Positions 34,641-45,534 of a stretch of DNA of 64,000 bases are shown one piece after another. Source of the stretch: Macrobrachium rosenbergii (taxonomy: Eukaryota; Arthropoda; Malacostraca; Decapoda; Palaemonidae); assembly GCF_040412425.1 (NCBI RefSeq), contig NC_089788.1, positions 66,143,720 to 66,207,719 of the forward strand. Reading direction: 5' to 3'. The translations under genes and the position numbers were made by a program. Each line of letters starts with the position of its first letter. Positions within the stretch are counted from its first letter, which is position 1. The notes under the pieces were generated by a model. The model did not search any database, was not told where the DNA came from, and saw only the letters and a program-made list of their open reading frames with translations.

Positions 34641-35700
34641 TAAAACCAGCAACTCTTCCAGGTGTGCACCCTATCCCTCAGTCGATGCATCCAAAAACAG
34701 AAGCATCTCAGGAAGGGGAGTGCTAAATGGCACTAAACACTATTATGAGGTTCCTGTCGTCTAGCCACCAGGCTAGGTCTTTCCTTACTTCCTCTGAGAG
34801 ATGAATCAGGAAGAACTGGGTTTCTTGTCGGTGACCAAAACCCCTTTATTCTCCACTGAAGGGAATGAAAGTGAAGCAGCCCATGTGGGACCAGCTTCTC
34901 CAAGGACGACCGGCAATAGAGAACGACTGATCACTGCCGAGCTCGTTGCTCCTGTCGAGACAGGAATAACTGCACTGCCTCTCTAAACTTGCTGATATGC
35001 AAGTCTAAGGGGGGACTCTGGCTGCTGCTGTATCTATCAGCCTGCCCAGATACAGTACCGTACTCTACCCTCTGCTTGGGTGTGAGATCAGACTCCTCGA
35101 AATTGATTAGGACTGCCAGGTCCTAGAGCAACTGGGGCTCACCGGGTCTAAGCAATCCTCGAGATACCTCAAGAGATATATCCTGTGTGAATGGCCCCAA
35201 CTGTGGCTCACTAGGACTAAGCAATTGTTGAGATATCTCAAAAGATGAATCCTGTGTGAATTGCCCCAAGCCAATACCAGGGTGTACACTAAGGTGAACA
35301 CCTGGGGAGGGGTTGAGAGCCCTAAACAAAGTGCTCTGAACTGGAACACCGTCTCCCCAAGGGTAAATAGGAGGTACTTGTGAGATCATTGGTGGATGAG
35401 TATTCAAAAATACCCATCCTTAAGTCCACCAAAGCATGAATTGGACTCCCTGATGGTATTGAGTACTGACTGTACCATTTCCAACTTGAACCGACTCGGG
35501 TGAACAAATCGGTTTAAGAGAGAAAGATCTATGACAGGTCTCTAGCCACCAGCCATCTTCTCTACCAGAAAAAGATTATTGTAAAACCCCAGAGACCGAT
35601 ATGTCACAACTAATATCTGTATGTTGATTTTGTCGTGAATGACATCTCAGATCCTAGTTTGGAAGGAGAGAAGGGCTTTTGTATAGAAAAAGACTGCATG
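34640..35700 (-). pseudogene. DIRS-like reverse transcriptase remnant (element A)
   Basis: The minus strand at 35107-35349 reads MFQFRALCLGLSTPPQVFTL. It is followed by two copies of a stretch ending LLRYL-NN and LLRYL-ED, positions where DIRS RTs have YLDD. The duplicated unit is 69 bp (starts at 35130 and 35199) and in frame. Upstream, at 35322-35507, is ALVDLRMGIFEYS, matching LDLQDAYFHIPIH. The catalytic Asp pair is lost in both repeats. The element becomes unrecognisable above about 35700. Confidence 0.65.
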
Positions 35701-36100
35701 AAGAAATTCCAAAGTAATCTCTGCCCTCAGCTTGGATGTCATAGCTAAAATAAACTCCGTGGTAATTCCCAAATTGTGTGCTGATTTTTGTGATTGTCTT
35801 GGATTATTCTGAGATGAAGTACTGAGAAAGATAAGGAACTATTTTGGGACATATGCCAGAGTTGGAGATTTGTTGATAATATTTTGACTATTGGTAGTAT
35901 AAGTTAGGCTAAGTTAGGTATGTGAAGATTGTTAGGATAAACTTTATTGGTAAGTATGAAATAAGTTAGGTTAAGTACTGAAAGATGATAATTGATAAAC
36001 TGTGGCAAATGTAAATAAAAGTAGGATAAGGTTAATAAATTAGGATAGGTAAAAAGAGTTTTCTTTAACCTCGGAATCTGTTCCCAGTTGCGTCAAAGAA
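35700..36100. other. No gene seen
   Basis: AT-rich sequence with a few scattered TTAGG words, not a tandem array. Confidence 0.35.
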
Positions 36101-37260
36101 AAAAACCCAACAGAGTGAATGCCAGAATGCTCTGAACTCATTTTCTCTCTTGCTGGGCTGGGCCTGGGTCCATAGATCGGGGGGGGGCTTACTGGCCTGG
36201 GAAGGTGAATTCCCAGGACCGGTACTGGTGCACCGGGGATACATGGAACCCTGGGTAGCAGTTGCTCCATGCCAGTAGACAGATCGCGAGTTGCAGTACT
36301 GGTAGTACTGCAAACGAGAGATCCTGCAGCCTTTTCTGTGGAAGAAGGCTGGCTGTCAGAAGCCCTATGGGACTTCTTACGGCTGGGAGAGGCAGCCTTG
36401 TCATTCCTTTGTCCTTCCTCCACTTGCTGGCTTCACAAGAAAAAGGGAGGAGGTGACAGAACACGGCGAAGATGAAGATGAAGACGAAGACGAAGACGAC
36501 AATGATTCTTGAATCGTCTTCTTTGACATCTGCCGGTTGTGGCAGGCCTTTGGACAGCAGGGTGTGGAGACGGATGTCACCAAGGGAAGACGATGTAAAG
36601 GGTAACCCAAGTGGGCACACTACCTGAGGCATGATCAAATGTATCACTGACGTAGTGATGGCCCTCAAACTGGTAGACACTGTAACTGTAGACTGCAGTA
36701 CTGTAGGTACCATAGACACAATTACAGTGGCACCAGTACTGGAGATCTTTGGAAGCCTTTAAGTGGTAGATCAAACCCTCAACACTTGACTCCCCCGGAA
36801 GGCCTTAACCCGACTTGTTTTTTCAAATGTTGTGGAGCCCAAGGGGCTTAGGGCATCCTTAGGCCGCCCGGGGGAGTCAAGTGTTGAGCTGATCTACCAC
36901 TTGAAGGCCTCCAAAGACCTTCCAGTACTGCTGCCACCATAACTGTGACTACAGCACCTACAGTACTGCCGTCTACAATTACAGTGTCTACCAGTTTGAG
37001 GGCCATCACTAAGTCAGTGATATGTTATTTTCATAATAAAATAAATTTTTGAACATACTTACCTGGTAGTTATATATATAGCTTAAGTCCCTGACGTCAC
37101 GGCAGAATTTCAAAAACTCGCGGCAATCGCCGATCGGGTAGTCAGGTGGTCCACCTGTGCACCCTCTACCCAGGTAACTGGAACCATTCTACATATTCCT
37201 CAGATCTTCCATGCCCCTAGTCTCTAGAGGGGAGGAGGGTGGGAATTTAATTATATATAA

Positions 37261-37345
37261 CTACCAGGTACGTATGTTCAAAAATTTATTTTATTATGAA
37301 AATAACATTTTCAAACATCTAACTGACCTGGTAGTTATATATATA
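37261..37345. repeat. DIRS internal complementary region (element 1)
   Basis: 'gttcaaaaatttattttattatgaaaataac' is the complement of the left terminus. It runs directly into 'attttcaaacatctaactgacctggtag', the complement of the right terminus. The joint lies at about 37306. Confidence 0.88.
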
Positions 37346-37760
37346 GCTGATTGACACACCTTTGGTGGAAGGTCAGAGACAGCTAACATCGTTGGAATTG
37401 AAATACTAAAAATTTGCAAAACCAACTAAAGGTTCCTACCTGTTAAGGAAGCTGACTTCATTGTTTTCCTGCCTCATTATGTCTGCATTCCTTAAGAGAT
37501 CCAGCGATCCACCTAGGGGGCTGAAAAATCTCTAGGGGCTGTCAACCGGTGTCTAACCTCTATGTGACTAGACCTCCTTTTAATACCCTTATTCTGGGCG
37601 CTACCAAGGAACAAAAGACCACCTAACTAAGAGAACTGAAGTAAATGATATTATTTAAAAACTGTCTGCTAATGCTAATGATTGCGGAAGGCTGCGTCCA
37701 GCCTTCGCAAACAACCAAAAACAACATCTTAGTTCCAAGGAAGAAAAAAGGGTATTGGGT

Positions 37761-38860
37761 TATGGGATTGTAGCGGTAGCCCTTTCTCTCACTACTGAAT
37801 TTGCAGCTACAAACGGACCCAGCGTGTAGCAGTCTTCATAAAAAGTCTGTACCTGTTTAAGGTAATGTGAGGCAAAAACAGACTTGCTCCTCCAGAAGGT
37901 CGTATCCAAGATACTCTGGAGGGACCTATTTTGTTTAAAAGCTACAGAGGTTGCTACCGCTCTGACTTAGTGTGCTTTAACTTTCAGAATTTTGTGGTCT
38001 GCTTCCCTACATCCTGAATGAGCTTCTTTTATTAATTGTCTGATAAAAAAGGACAGAGCATTCTTAGACATTTGTAAAGAGGGTTTTTTGACAGAGCACC
38101 AAAGCCCTTCTGAGTCCCCTCGTAAGTCTTTTGTCCTTTCTAGATAATATTTTAGAGCTCTTACTGGGCACAGAGTTCTTTCTATTTCCTCACCTGTGAC
38201 ATCCGTCAGGTTCGGAATCTCAAACGCTTTGGGCCAAGGTTGAGATGGACGTTCATTTTTTACCAGAAAATCTAGTCGAAGTGAGCAAACTGCTTTGCCT
38301 TGTCTAAAACCTATAGCTTTGTTAAAAGCATGAATCTCACTTACTTGTTTTGCAGTGGCTAAACTGACTAGAAAAAGGGTTTTCATGGTGAGATCTTTTA
38401 AGGATGCCTTTTGTAAAGGTTCGAATCTATCACTCGTGAGGAACCTCAGGACCACGTCTAGGTTCCAAGCCGGTGATTCTTGTACCCTCTCCTTAGATGT
38501 ATCAAAGGATCTGAGAAGGTCTTGGAGATCCCTATTGTTAGACAGGTCTAAGTTCCTGTGTCTAAAGACCGATGCTAACATACTTCTATACCCTTTAATG
38601 GTTGAAATTGAAAATTTAAGGTTCTTCCTAAGATGAAGAAGGAAGTTTGCTATCTGAGTCACAGAGGTACTGGTAGAGGATACAGAGTTGTTCTTGCACC
38701 ATCCTCTAAAAATTTCCCACTTGGACTGGTATACCTTAATGGTGGAAGACCTCCTTGCTCTTGCGATCGCGCTAGCTGCCTCCTTCGAAAAGCCTCTAGC
38801 TCTTGCGAGTTTTTCGATAGTCTGAAGGCAGTCATGTGTAGCGCTTGGAGGTTTTGGCAA
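37761..38860 (-). pseudogene. DIRS tyrosine recombinase, one nonsense codon (element 1)
   Basis: Reads MPKPPSATHDCLQTIEKLA, then IKVYQSKWEIFRGWC, then STIKGYRSMLASVF (SAM-like N-domain), then LTMKTLFLVSLATAKQVSEI. The core ends with KVKAH, stop, VRAVATSVAF, then TTFWRSKSVFASHYL with the nucleophile Tyr. The stop TAA (37967-37969) replaces the Glu of HEVR, between the active-site His and Arg. Downstream the frame is open for about 67 codons to TAA at 37761-37763. At the first catalytic Arg position this copy has Gln (AKQVSE where others have AKRISE or ARRVSE). The start overlaps the methyltransferase frame by about 200 bp. Confidence 0.9.
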
Positions 38861-39645
38861 TACTTATCCAAGTGGGGTTGTTTGAGTAGATCTACTCTTA
38901 GCGGAAGTTTTCTCGGGGTGTCCACTATCCATTCCAGTACCTCTGTGAACCAATCCCTTGTGGGCCAGTAAGGAGCGACTAGGGTCATTCTGGTGCCCTC
39001 GTGCGACACGAACTTCTGCAATACTTTGTGGATTATTTTGAAAGGTGGGAATGCATAAACGTCCAAGTTTGACCAGTCCATGAGGAACGCGTCTATGTAA
39101 GCAGCCTCTGGATCCGGAACGGGAGAACAATAAGTCTCTATCCTTTTCGTCCGTGCTGTGGCGAAAAGGTCTATGCACGGTCGCCCCCAAATCAGCCACA
39201 TGCTCTTGCAGACGTCCTGATGTAGCATCCATTCTGTGGACAGGACTTGATCTTTCCTGCTCAGCATGTCTGCTCTTACATTTCTCTCCCCCTGAATAAA
39301 GCGGGTTAGTAGTATCACATTCCTCTCCTTCGCCCAGAGAAGAAGTTCTCTTGTTGTCTCGTATAGAGATTTGGAGTGAGTGCCGCCTTGTTTGCTGGTG
39401 TAGGCCAGCGCTGTAGTGTTGTTGGAGTTGACCTGCACCACTTTGTTTTTTACTACCTGTTCGTATTCTTTGAGAGCTAGAAGGATCGCTGTTAGTTCCC
39501 TCTGATTGATATGCCAAGACTCTTGCTGTCTGGTCCAAGAGCCCGAGACTTCATTGATTCCCAGAGTCGCTTCCCATCCTGAGTCCAATGCGTCGGAGAA
39601 CAACACTAGGTCTGGGTTCCTCTGTTTTAGGGAAAGGCCCCCTTG
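38659..39645 (-). pseudogene. DIRS RNase H and methyltransferase-like domain (element 1)
   Basis: The RNase H part reads DLVLFSDALDSGWEATLG, SWHINQRELTAILLAL, VNSNNTTALAYTSKQGG and RFIQGERNVRADMLSR. At the DNTT position the Asp is Asn (SNNTT against SDNTT in other copies). The methyltransferase-like part follows at once with WGRPCIDLFATARTK, CSPVPDPEAAYIDAF, DVYAFPPFKII and MTLVAPYWPTRDWF. It corresponds to the Dam-like domain reported for DIRS elements, with AFPPF in the place of a D/NPPY motif. The frame is open for the whole domain pair to the stop at 38659. A preceding 1-nt shift separates it from RT. Confidence 0.85.
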
Positions 39646-40410
39646 CAGCTGATGGGGTCGTTCCACCATTTTAGATACTGCCTTACAGGTTTCGAGATGG
39701 GGATGCACTCCGTCTCCAATTCTTTTTCCTTGTCCCAGTTCCGATTGAGATGGAATTGTAACGGGCGAAGATTCAGTCTCCCCAAGGAGACAAACTGCTC
39801 TAGAGAGGAAAGGGTCCCCAGCAGACTCATCCATTCCCTCACCGAGCATGTTCGTTTCCTTAAGAAGCTCTGAATCTTTTCTAAGGCTTGTTCCGTCCTT
39901 GATAACGATGGAAAAGCCCGAAAAGTCTGACTCTGAATCCTCATCCCCAGGTATAGAATCTCTTGGGATTTTTCCTTGTTTATAAGTAGGCCCAGTTCTT
40001 CTGATAACTGGATTGTCGTCTGAAGATCCTTCAGGCAGCGTGTGTGGGAAGGGGCTCTGAGAAGCCAGTCGTCTAGGTATAAGGAGATTCTGATGCCTCT
40101 CGTGTGCAACATTCCTGCTACATTGTTCATTAACCTCGTGAAAACCTGAGGAGCGGTGCTTAGGCCGAAACAAAGAGCTCGAAACTGGAACACTTCTTCC
40201 TCGTGAACGAATCTCAGATATCTCTTGGAGCTCGGGTGGATAGGGATGTGGAAATACGCATCCTGCAGATCCAATGATACCATCCAGTCATGCTGTCTGA
40301 CTGCTGCTAGGACAGATTTCGTCGTTTCCATCGTAAATTTTGTCTTTTGAATAAAAACGTTGAGAGCACTCACGTCCAGCACTGGTCTCCATCCCCGAGT
40401 TCTTGGGAAC
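39627..40410 (-). pseudogene. DIRS reverse transcriptase palm and thumb (element 1)
   Basis: An open frame of about 250 codons: LDVSALNVFIQKTKFTMET, MVSLDLQDAYFHIPIH (first Asp), FQFRALCFGLSTAPQVFTRL, then RISLYLDDWLLRA (YLDD catalytic pair), LLINKEKSQEILYLGM and MSLLGTLSSLEQFV. All RT catalytic residues are intact. The fingers lie in a different frame upstream, and RNase H returns to that upstream frame. The two shifts, at a C-run on the plus strand at 40393-40396 and at 39638-39642, cancel each other. Confidence 0.88.
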
Positions 40411-41502
40411 CAGGAATAAGCGATTGTAAAATCCTGGCGAATCCACGTCTTGAACTCTTTCTATGGCCTTCTTTTGCAACAGAAGAGATATTTGCTGTTG
40501 CAGAGCCTCCGCCTTCGTTTTCTTCTTGTATTTGGCCGAAAGGTCTATCGGTCTTGATGCTAGAGGGGGCTTCCTGAGGAAAGGGATCTTGTACCCCTCT
40601 TTGATCAATTGGATGGACCATGGATCCGATCCTCTCCTCTCCCACACTTGCCAGAAGTTGTTCAGTCTGGCTCCTACTGCTGTCTGAAGGAGACTCCCAT
40701 CAGACTCTGTGTCTTCCTTGTCTGTAGCCTCTCTTCGTTGGTCTTCTCCCAGCAGATCTTGAGTTTCCTCTACTGAGGGTTTTGAAACGAAAGGCTGAGA
40801 CACAGGAGCTTCTCCTCTATTCTTCCGTGCGACGAAGCTCGTTGGTAGCACTTTTTTAGCTGTTTTCGTAATCAAGTCCTGCGTGGCCTTTTGTGATAAG
40901 GCCGCTGTGACTTCTTTTACCAGCTCTTGAGGGAACAGGTGAGCAGAAAGAGGAGCATAAAGGCGTTCTGATTTTTGAATAGTAGTTACTCCATTGGAAA
41001 GAAAAGAGCAAAGATGTGCCCTTTTCTTTAAGATCCCTGCAGAGAAAAGTGCCGCCAGCTCGTTGGCACCATCTCTGAGAGCCTTATCCATGCAAGCCAT
41101 TATATGTACAAGATCCTCCGTGTCAACATTCTTGCTGGTGTCCATCTTCTTACCCAAGGCTCCCAGGGTCCAGTCAAGGAAATTAAATACCTCAAAGGCC
41201 CTAAAGATTCCTTTGAGAAGGTGGTCCATTTCCGACGCGGACCAAAACACCTTTGACTTCACCATAGCTGTGCGGCGGGAAGCGTCCACTAGGCTCGAGA
41301 CACCCCCCTGGGAAGAAGAGGGAACTCCTAGGCCAAGAGATTCTCCAGTCTCGTACCAAACGCTAGATCTAGAAGCTAGTCTGGCTGGGGGAAAGGAGAA
41401 CACCGTCCGGCCTAGATCTTTCTTAGTATTCATCCACACTTCCATCAATTTTAAAGCCCGTTTGGATGAGCGAGACATAACCATTTTCGTAAAGAAGCTC
41501 AT
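40288..41502 (-). pseudogene. DIRS gag C-terminus continuing into RT fingers (element 1)
   Basis: The first part is homologous to the gag C-terminus of element 2: SVWYETGESLGLGVPSSSQG against NWYNTGECFSLGVSASSQG, and FEVFNFLDWTLGALGKK against FEVISFLDWAFGALGRK. It then runs on in frame, without the RGG-type tail, into RT fingers with ARLNNFWQVWERRGSDPW, IKEGYKIPFLRKPPL and SPGFYNRLFLVPKNSG. The fusion may reflect a deletion of the gag end. It starts 16 nt past a TAA in the same frame. Confidence 0.75.
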
Positions 41503-41517
41503 CGACGAACGTCTTTC

Positions 41518-43552
41518 TTAAAGTAAATTCCGATGGAGGAGAACGAGAGAAGCTGGAATGAAGTTATCAGGAAAAAGTTCCGTGAAAACTTTCATTAGTC
41601 TCTTTAAGTCCGAAGAGGGATGTTGGTCTTTTCGCTCTTCCTCGTCCGATATGTCATCCACCGGATTGTCTAGTGAGTGAGGCAGATCGTCTTCCACATC
41701 ATCCGACTGCTGCCCTGTTATCGGGTCGGTAAAGTCCTCCTTTGTATATTGGAGTTCAGTTTCATGACGCTTGAAGTCCTGGCGTCCGTCATCTTGACGT
41801 TTGGCGTCCTGGCGTCCTGTTAGAGCATATTGACGTCCAGTTTCTTGACACCTGGTGTCTTGGAGTCTATCTTCTAAGAGATTAACTTCCAGGCGTACAT
41901 TCTCATGGCGCTTGACGTCCTGGCGTCCAGATTCTTGACGCCTGGCGTCCTGGAGACCAATCTCTAGACGCCTGGAGTCTTGGAGTCTCTCCTCTAAGAA
42001 ATCAACTTCTTGGCGTCCAGTTTCATGACGCTTGGCGTCTTGGCGCCGAACCCCTTGACGCCTGGTGTCTTGGCGTCTGTCTTCCTGCAGATCAACGTCT
42101 TTGCGTCCAGCCAGATGACGTTTGGATCCTTGTTGTCCAACTCCTTGTGTGTCCTGGAGTCCAGCCTTCTGTCGTTCACTGTCCCGCCAAACCTTGAGGT
42201 CACTTGAGAACTGGCCGCCTGTGCGACATCGGTCAAAAGCTTCCTCAGGTTGACGTACAGCGATCGGAACTTCTTGAGTAGGACCAATCTTCTTTCTGTG
42301 TTCGCTGTACCGCCGATCCTTGAAGTCACTTGAGAACTGGCCGCCTGTGCGACATCTGTCCCAAGTATCTTCCGGGTGGCATACAGCAATCGGAGGACGA
42401 ACCGTATCCTTCTTTCCTGCAAGCTGTAAGACTTGAACTAGGGAAGAGAGCTTCTGCTGCATATCTTTAATCAGTAGTAATTGTGGAGCTTCCTGCTGCT
42501 GGGGACAGACCGGGGAAGCCGCAACTTCATCTATCAACTCTTCCTCAACGTCCCGTAAGGATTGTGGAGTGTTCTGGGGACGAGTACCAATCTGAGGGAA
42601 GGGGAGGGGCATGTACAGAGGGTAGTAATGCGTCCACCTTCTTCCTGTCAGGCGTCCTGATCGGACCTGCCAGTTTACGTCTACTCTTGGCGGGAGAGCT
42701 GCCTTCGGAGTTGGAGGGAAAGCGCTCCGGACTGCTCCAGTGGCTACACCCTGGAGCCTGACTTGTCTCTCTACGACGACCTTCAATAGAGGGAAGTTTT
42801 CTCTTGAGAGGTCTCGATTCTGACTTAAGACGCCAACCCCGTCTGGGGACTGCGTCGTCCGAAGACGAAGAACACAACTTAACCTCGCCTTTTCTATGGC
42901 AAGGGTGAGCGTCCTGGGAAGCGTCAACAGGTACGCTCGAGGGGACGACCGCTCGGGGACTAAAGCCTCTCGCCTCCCTTCGTCTTTCGACATTCCTTCT
43001 CACAGGGGTTGGTGAGCTTGGAAGAGGTCCAGGACTAGGAGCGCGACAGGACCGAGCGGCCGCACCCTCCACTGCACTTGCACTAATCTTTTCACTTTTT
43101 AGATCTCTCATATCAGACCATAACTTCTCCCTGTCTTCTGCAAGGGATTCTACCCGTTTTCCCAGGGTTTGAATGGCCGCCATCATATCCTGAAGAGTTG
43201 GTTCTTTATTACCTGTATCAGAAGGGGAGTTAGAAATTACTGCTACTGCGGAAGGATCAATTGGATTGTTAGAATGGGGCAAGGAAATATCTAACCCCTG
43301 GCTGTCCCTTGAAGAGTGAGATATAGAACTCTTGGCTCTTCTGAGTCGGTCTCTTTCAAGTTTCCTCACATATCGGTTGTAATCTAACCATTCTCTTTCA
43401 GACAGACCCAAACATTCATCACATCTATTGTCCAATTCACAACTCTTACCTCTACATTTGACACATATTTGATGGGGATCCAAAGAGGCTTTAGCAAGTC
43501 TAGTCTTACATCCCCTCACACACATTCTTACACTAGATGAAGAGTCAGACAT
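41518..43552 (-). pseudogene. DIRS gag, N-terminal and central part (element 1)
   Basis: The chosen start is MSDSSSSVRMCVRGCKTRL at 43552, because intact gag of element 2 begins MSDTGSS at the same place. A Cys-rich motif follows (ICVKCRGKSCELDNRCDEC), then a charged SR/SP-rich region. Near 42600 the frame shifts (PPLP-SDW against PFPQIGTRPQN) into a second open stretch. That stretch contains the repeats RRQDAKRHETGRQ and an acidic segment, ending at TAA 41518-41520. The continuation at 41502 is in the same frame, so this TAA is a nonsense codon within ancestral gag. Confidence 0.8.
41745..42140 (-). repeat. Coding minisatellite in gag of element 1
   Basis: Units of about 39-42 bp with 'tggcgtcc' and 'gacgcctggcgtc' encode R/Q/D/H-rich repeats such as RRQDAKRHETGRQ, ERLQDSRRLEIG and DRLQDTRCQETGRQ. 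An adjoining pair of longer repeats (DRCRTGGQFSSDLK) lies at 42190-42370. Confidence 0.85.
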
Positions 43553-44069
43553 GTTGAAAAAACCAAAAGAGAGATCCAAAACACAAGCAAAGGTTCAAAA
43601 GCAAATCCAAAAGCGAGCGAAAGCCAAAGCCAAAGTGTACTTCACCAAAACAACTGAAAAACACAGGCTGCGAATGAAATTCCAACGATGTCACCGTTAC
43701 AGCGGCAGGGAAGATCTGAGGAATATGTAAAATGGTTCCAGTTACCTGGGTAGAGGGCGCACAGGTGGACCACCTGACTACCCGATCGGCGATTGCCGCG
43801 AGTTTTTGAAGTTCTGCCGTCACGTCAGGGACTTAAGCTATATATATAACTACCAGGTCAGTTAGATGTTTGAAAACATTCAATCATGCCTCCGGTAGTG
43901 TGCCCACTTGGGTTACCCCCTACATCGTCTTCCCTTGGTGACATCCGTCTCCAAACCCTGCTGTCCAAAGGCCTGTCACAACCAAAAAGTGAAAGAAGGG
44001 GAATCAAGAACCATCATCGTCTTCGTCTTCATTTTAGTTGTGTCCTTCTTGGGGCAAAGGAACATTTCC

Positions 44070-44520
44070 TCCCTTTGCCCCGAGAAGGATAATTCCCACT
44101 CCAAGCAAACAGAGACTGCCGGAGAGAAGTTAAAACTGGTCAACTGCTCCCCTGTGTTGGCTCTCTACTGACGAAGGAGTAGAAGACATCAAAGGAAAAA
44201 ACCACTATCTTAGGAGTAGCAACAGCAGGTGGAAGTTTGCATGGGGTGAGAAGGAATCAGAGAGAATCCTCAGTGTCACTGGCGGAGTACTGTATTTCGC
44301 CCTGATGACACCTCTCTCTCTTCTCCTCCTAGGCAAACTTCACCCACCATTCAGAAGGCCACACACAAAACTCACTACATGGACTAATGATTGCAATCAT
44401 GCTTCCTTCACCAGGGCAATGCCTAAAACCCAAAGGTTTCCTCTCCCCAGGTTGTTGCAAGTTAGGGGTTCGCATTATAGATGTAAGGCAAACAAATAAA
44501 CACACTCATACAATGCTACC
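44070..44520. other. No gene seen
   Basis: Sequence after the foldback arm. Short frames only. Confidence 0.35.
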
Positions 44521-44619
44521 CCGATTTTTTGTGCTTCATTTTGTCATGGATTTTTGTAGAACATATCTTTCACTTTTCTGTGGGAACTTCCACCAATTCG
44601 CAGACTTTTTCTGTGGACT

Positions 44620-44821
44620 GTATCTAAAATTATTACTAATTCACTTTTTTTTTTTAGAGCAACACTATTTATTCATTAATTACTGCATTTTTTCATATTG
44701 TGTTAATGACTAAATACAGATTTTTATGATAAAAATAATTTACAGTGTACTTACAATGTAATAATGTATCTATTAAAGCTCATTTCAGGTTGGGCCCCAG
44801 ACTGAGCTTAACAAGTGTATG

Positions 44822-44858
<37 letters not shown>

Positions 44859-45093
44859 AGAGTAATGTAAGATGTACTTGAAATTATATTACTGTAAAGT
44901 GTTTTTGGATGATGGAGCATATTGTACAATATTTAAAATATTTGCTAATTATTTTAATTTTATTTTCCATTAAAAGCAGACTGGGAAATAAAATTAAAAT
45001 AATTAGCGAATATTTTAAATATTGTACAATATACTTTACCATCCAAGAACACTTTACAGTAATATCATTTCAAATACTTCTTACATTACCCTT

Positions 45094-45181
<88 letters not shown>

Positions 45182-45370
45182 CTTGTTATGCTCAGTCTGG
45201 GGCCCAACCTAGAATGAGCTTAATAGATACATTGCTGTAAGAACTGTACACTGTAAATTGTTTTTATCATAAAAATCTGTATTTAGTCACAAACATCATA
45301 TGAAAAAATACAGTAATTAGTGAATAAACAGTGTTGCTCTATGAAAAAGTGCAAATTAGTGAGGATTTTA
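44620..45370. repeat. Long palindrome with CT/GA microsatellites in both arms
   Basis: The centre is near 44966-44975. The arms share, in inverted order, 'gctaattattttaatttta', 'atattgtacaatattt', 'actgtaaagtgtttttggatg', a (TC)n/(GA)n block, 'ggttgggccccagactgagc', 'atgtatctattaa', 'aatttacagtgta' and 'aaatacagatttttatgat'. Each arm is about 370 nt. The (TC)n tract is 44827-44858 and the (GA)n tract 45096-45177, so the two tracts have drifted to different lengths. Confidence 0.9.
45096..45177. repeat. (GA)n microsatellite
   Basis: About 41 GA units. ORFs reading RERERE here are artefacts. Confidence 0.97.
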
Positions 45371-45534
45371 ATTGTTTTTACTAATAAATAAAGAAAGCGG
45401 GATGACTTCAAATACTATGAGAGAAAACAGCTATGCTTATGTATACAGGGGTAACTTGATTACTTGCCAAACATCCTGTAACACAGATTGATTAAATTTG
45501 CATTAAAGATTTATTTAATTTGTATTAAATATTT

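Larger units (their letters stand above)
37024..43877 (-). mobile_element. DIRS retrotransposon '1', nearly complete
   Basis: Begins GTTATTTTC and ends GAAAAC, so it has GTT...AAC termini. The inverted terminal repeats (37024-37210 and 43709-43877) share 'ccctgacgtcacggcag', 'ctcgcggcaatcgccgat' and 'caggtggtccacctg'. The internal complementary region is at 37261-37345. Minus-strand genes run gag, RT-RNase H-methyltransferase and tyrosine recombinase. It is inserted in the right arm of a foldback; the undisturbed left arm shows the empty site, with no target duplication beyond one or two bases. Confidence 0.92.
36400..44070. repeat. Foldback (inverted repeat) with a DIRS inserted in the right arm
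   Basis: The left arm is at about 36450-36805. The right arm is at 36870-37023 and continues at 43878-44040. The arms share 'caacacttgactcccc', 'gtctaccagtttgagggcc', 'tcatgcct', 'ggtagtgtgcccacttggg' and 'tcttcccttggtgacatccg' in opposite orientation. The centre is a spacer at about 36806-36869. Both arms contain a minus/plus frame beginning MP-VVCPLGLP and SSSLGDIRL that I do not recognise. The right arm is cut by DIRS element 1. Confidence 0.85.

Noticed and set aside
35880..36010. Interstitial (TTAGG)n telomere repeat
   Set aside because: A few TTAGG words are scattered among unrelated bases; there is no tandem array.
36189..36719. 176-codon minus-strand ORF in the foldback as a membrane protein gene
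   Set aside because: The hydrophobic stretch comes from a GAA/GAC-type simple repeat (TTC codons) and the related frame in the other arm is broken; no family recognised.
44909..45217. 102-codon frame with an RERERE run
   Set aside because: Translation of the (GA)n tract in the palindrome arm.
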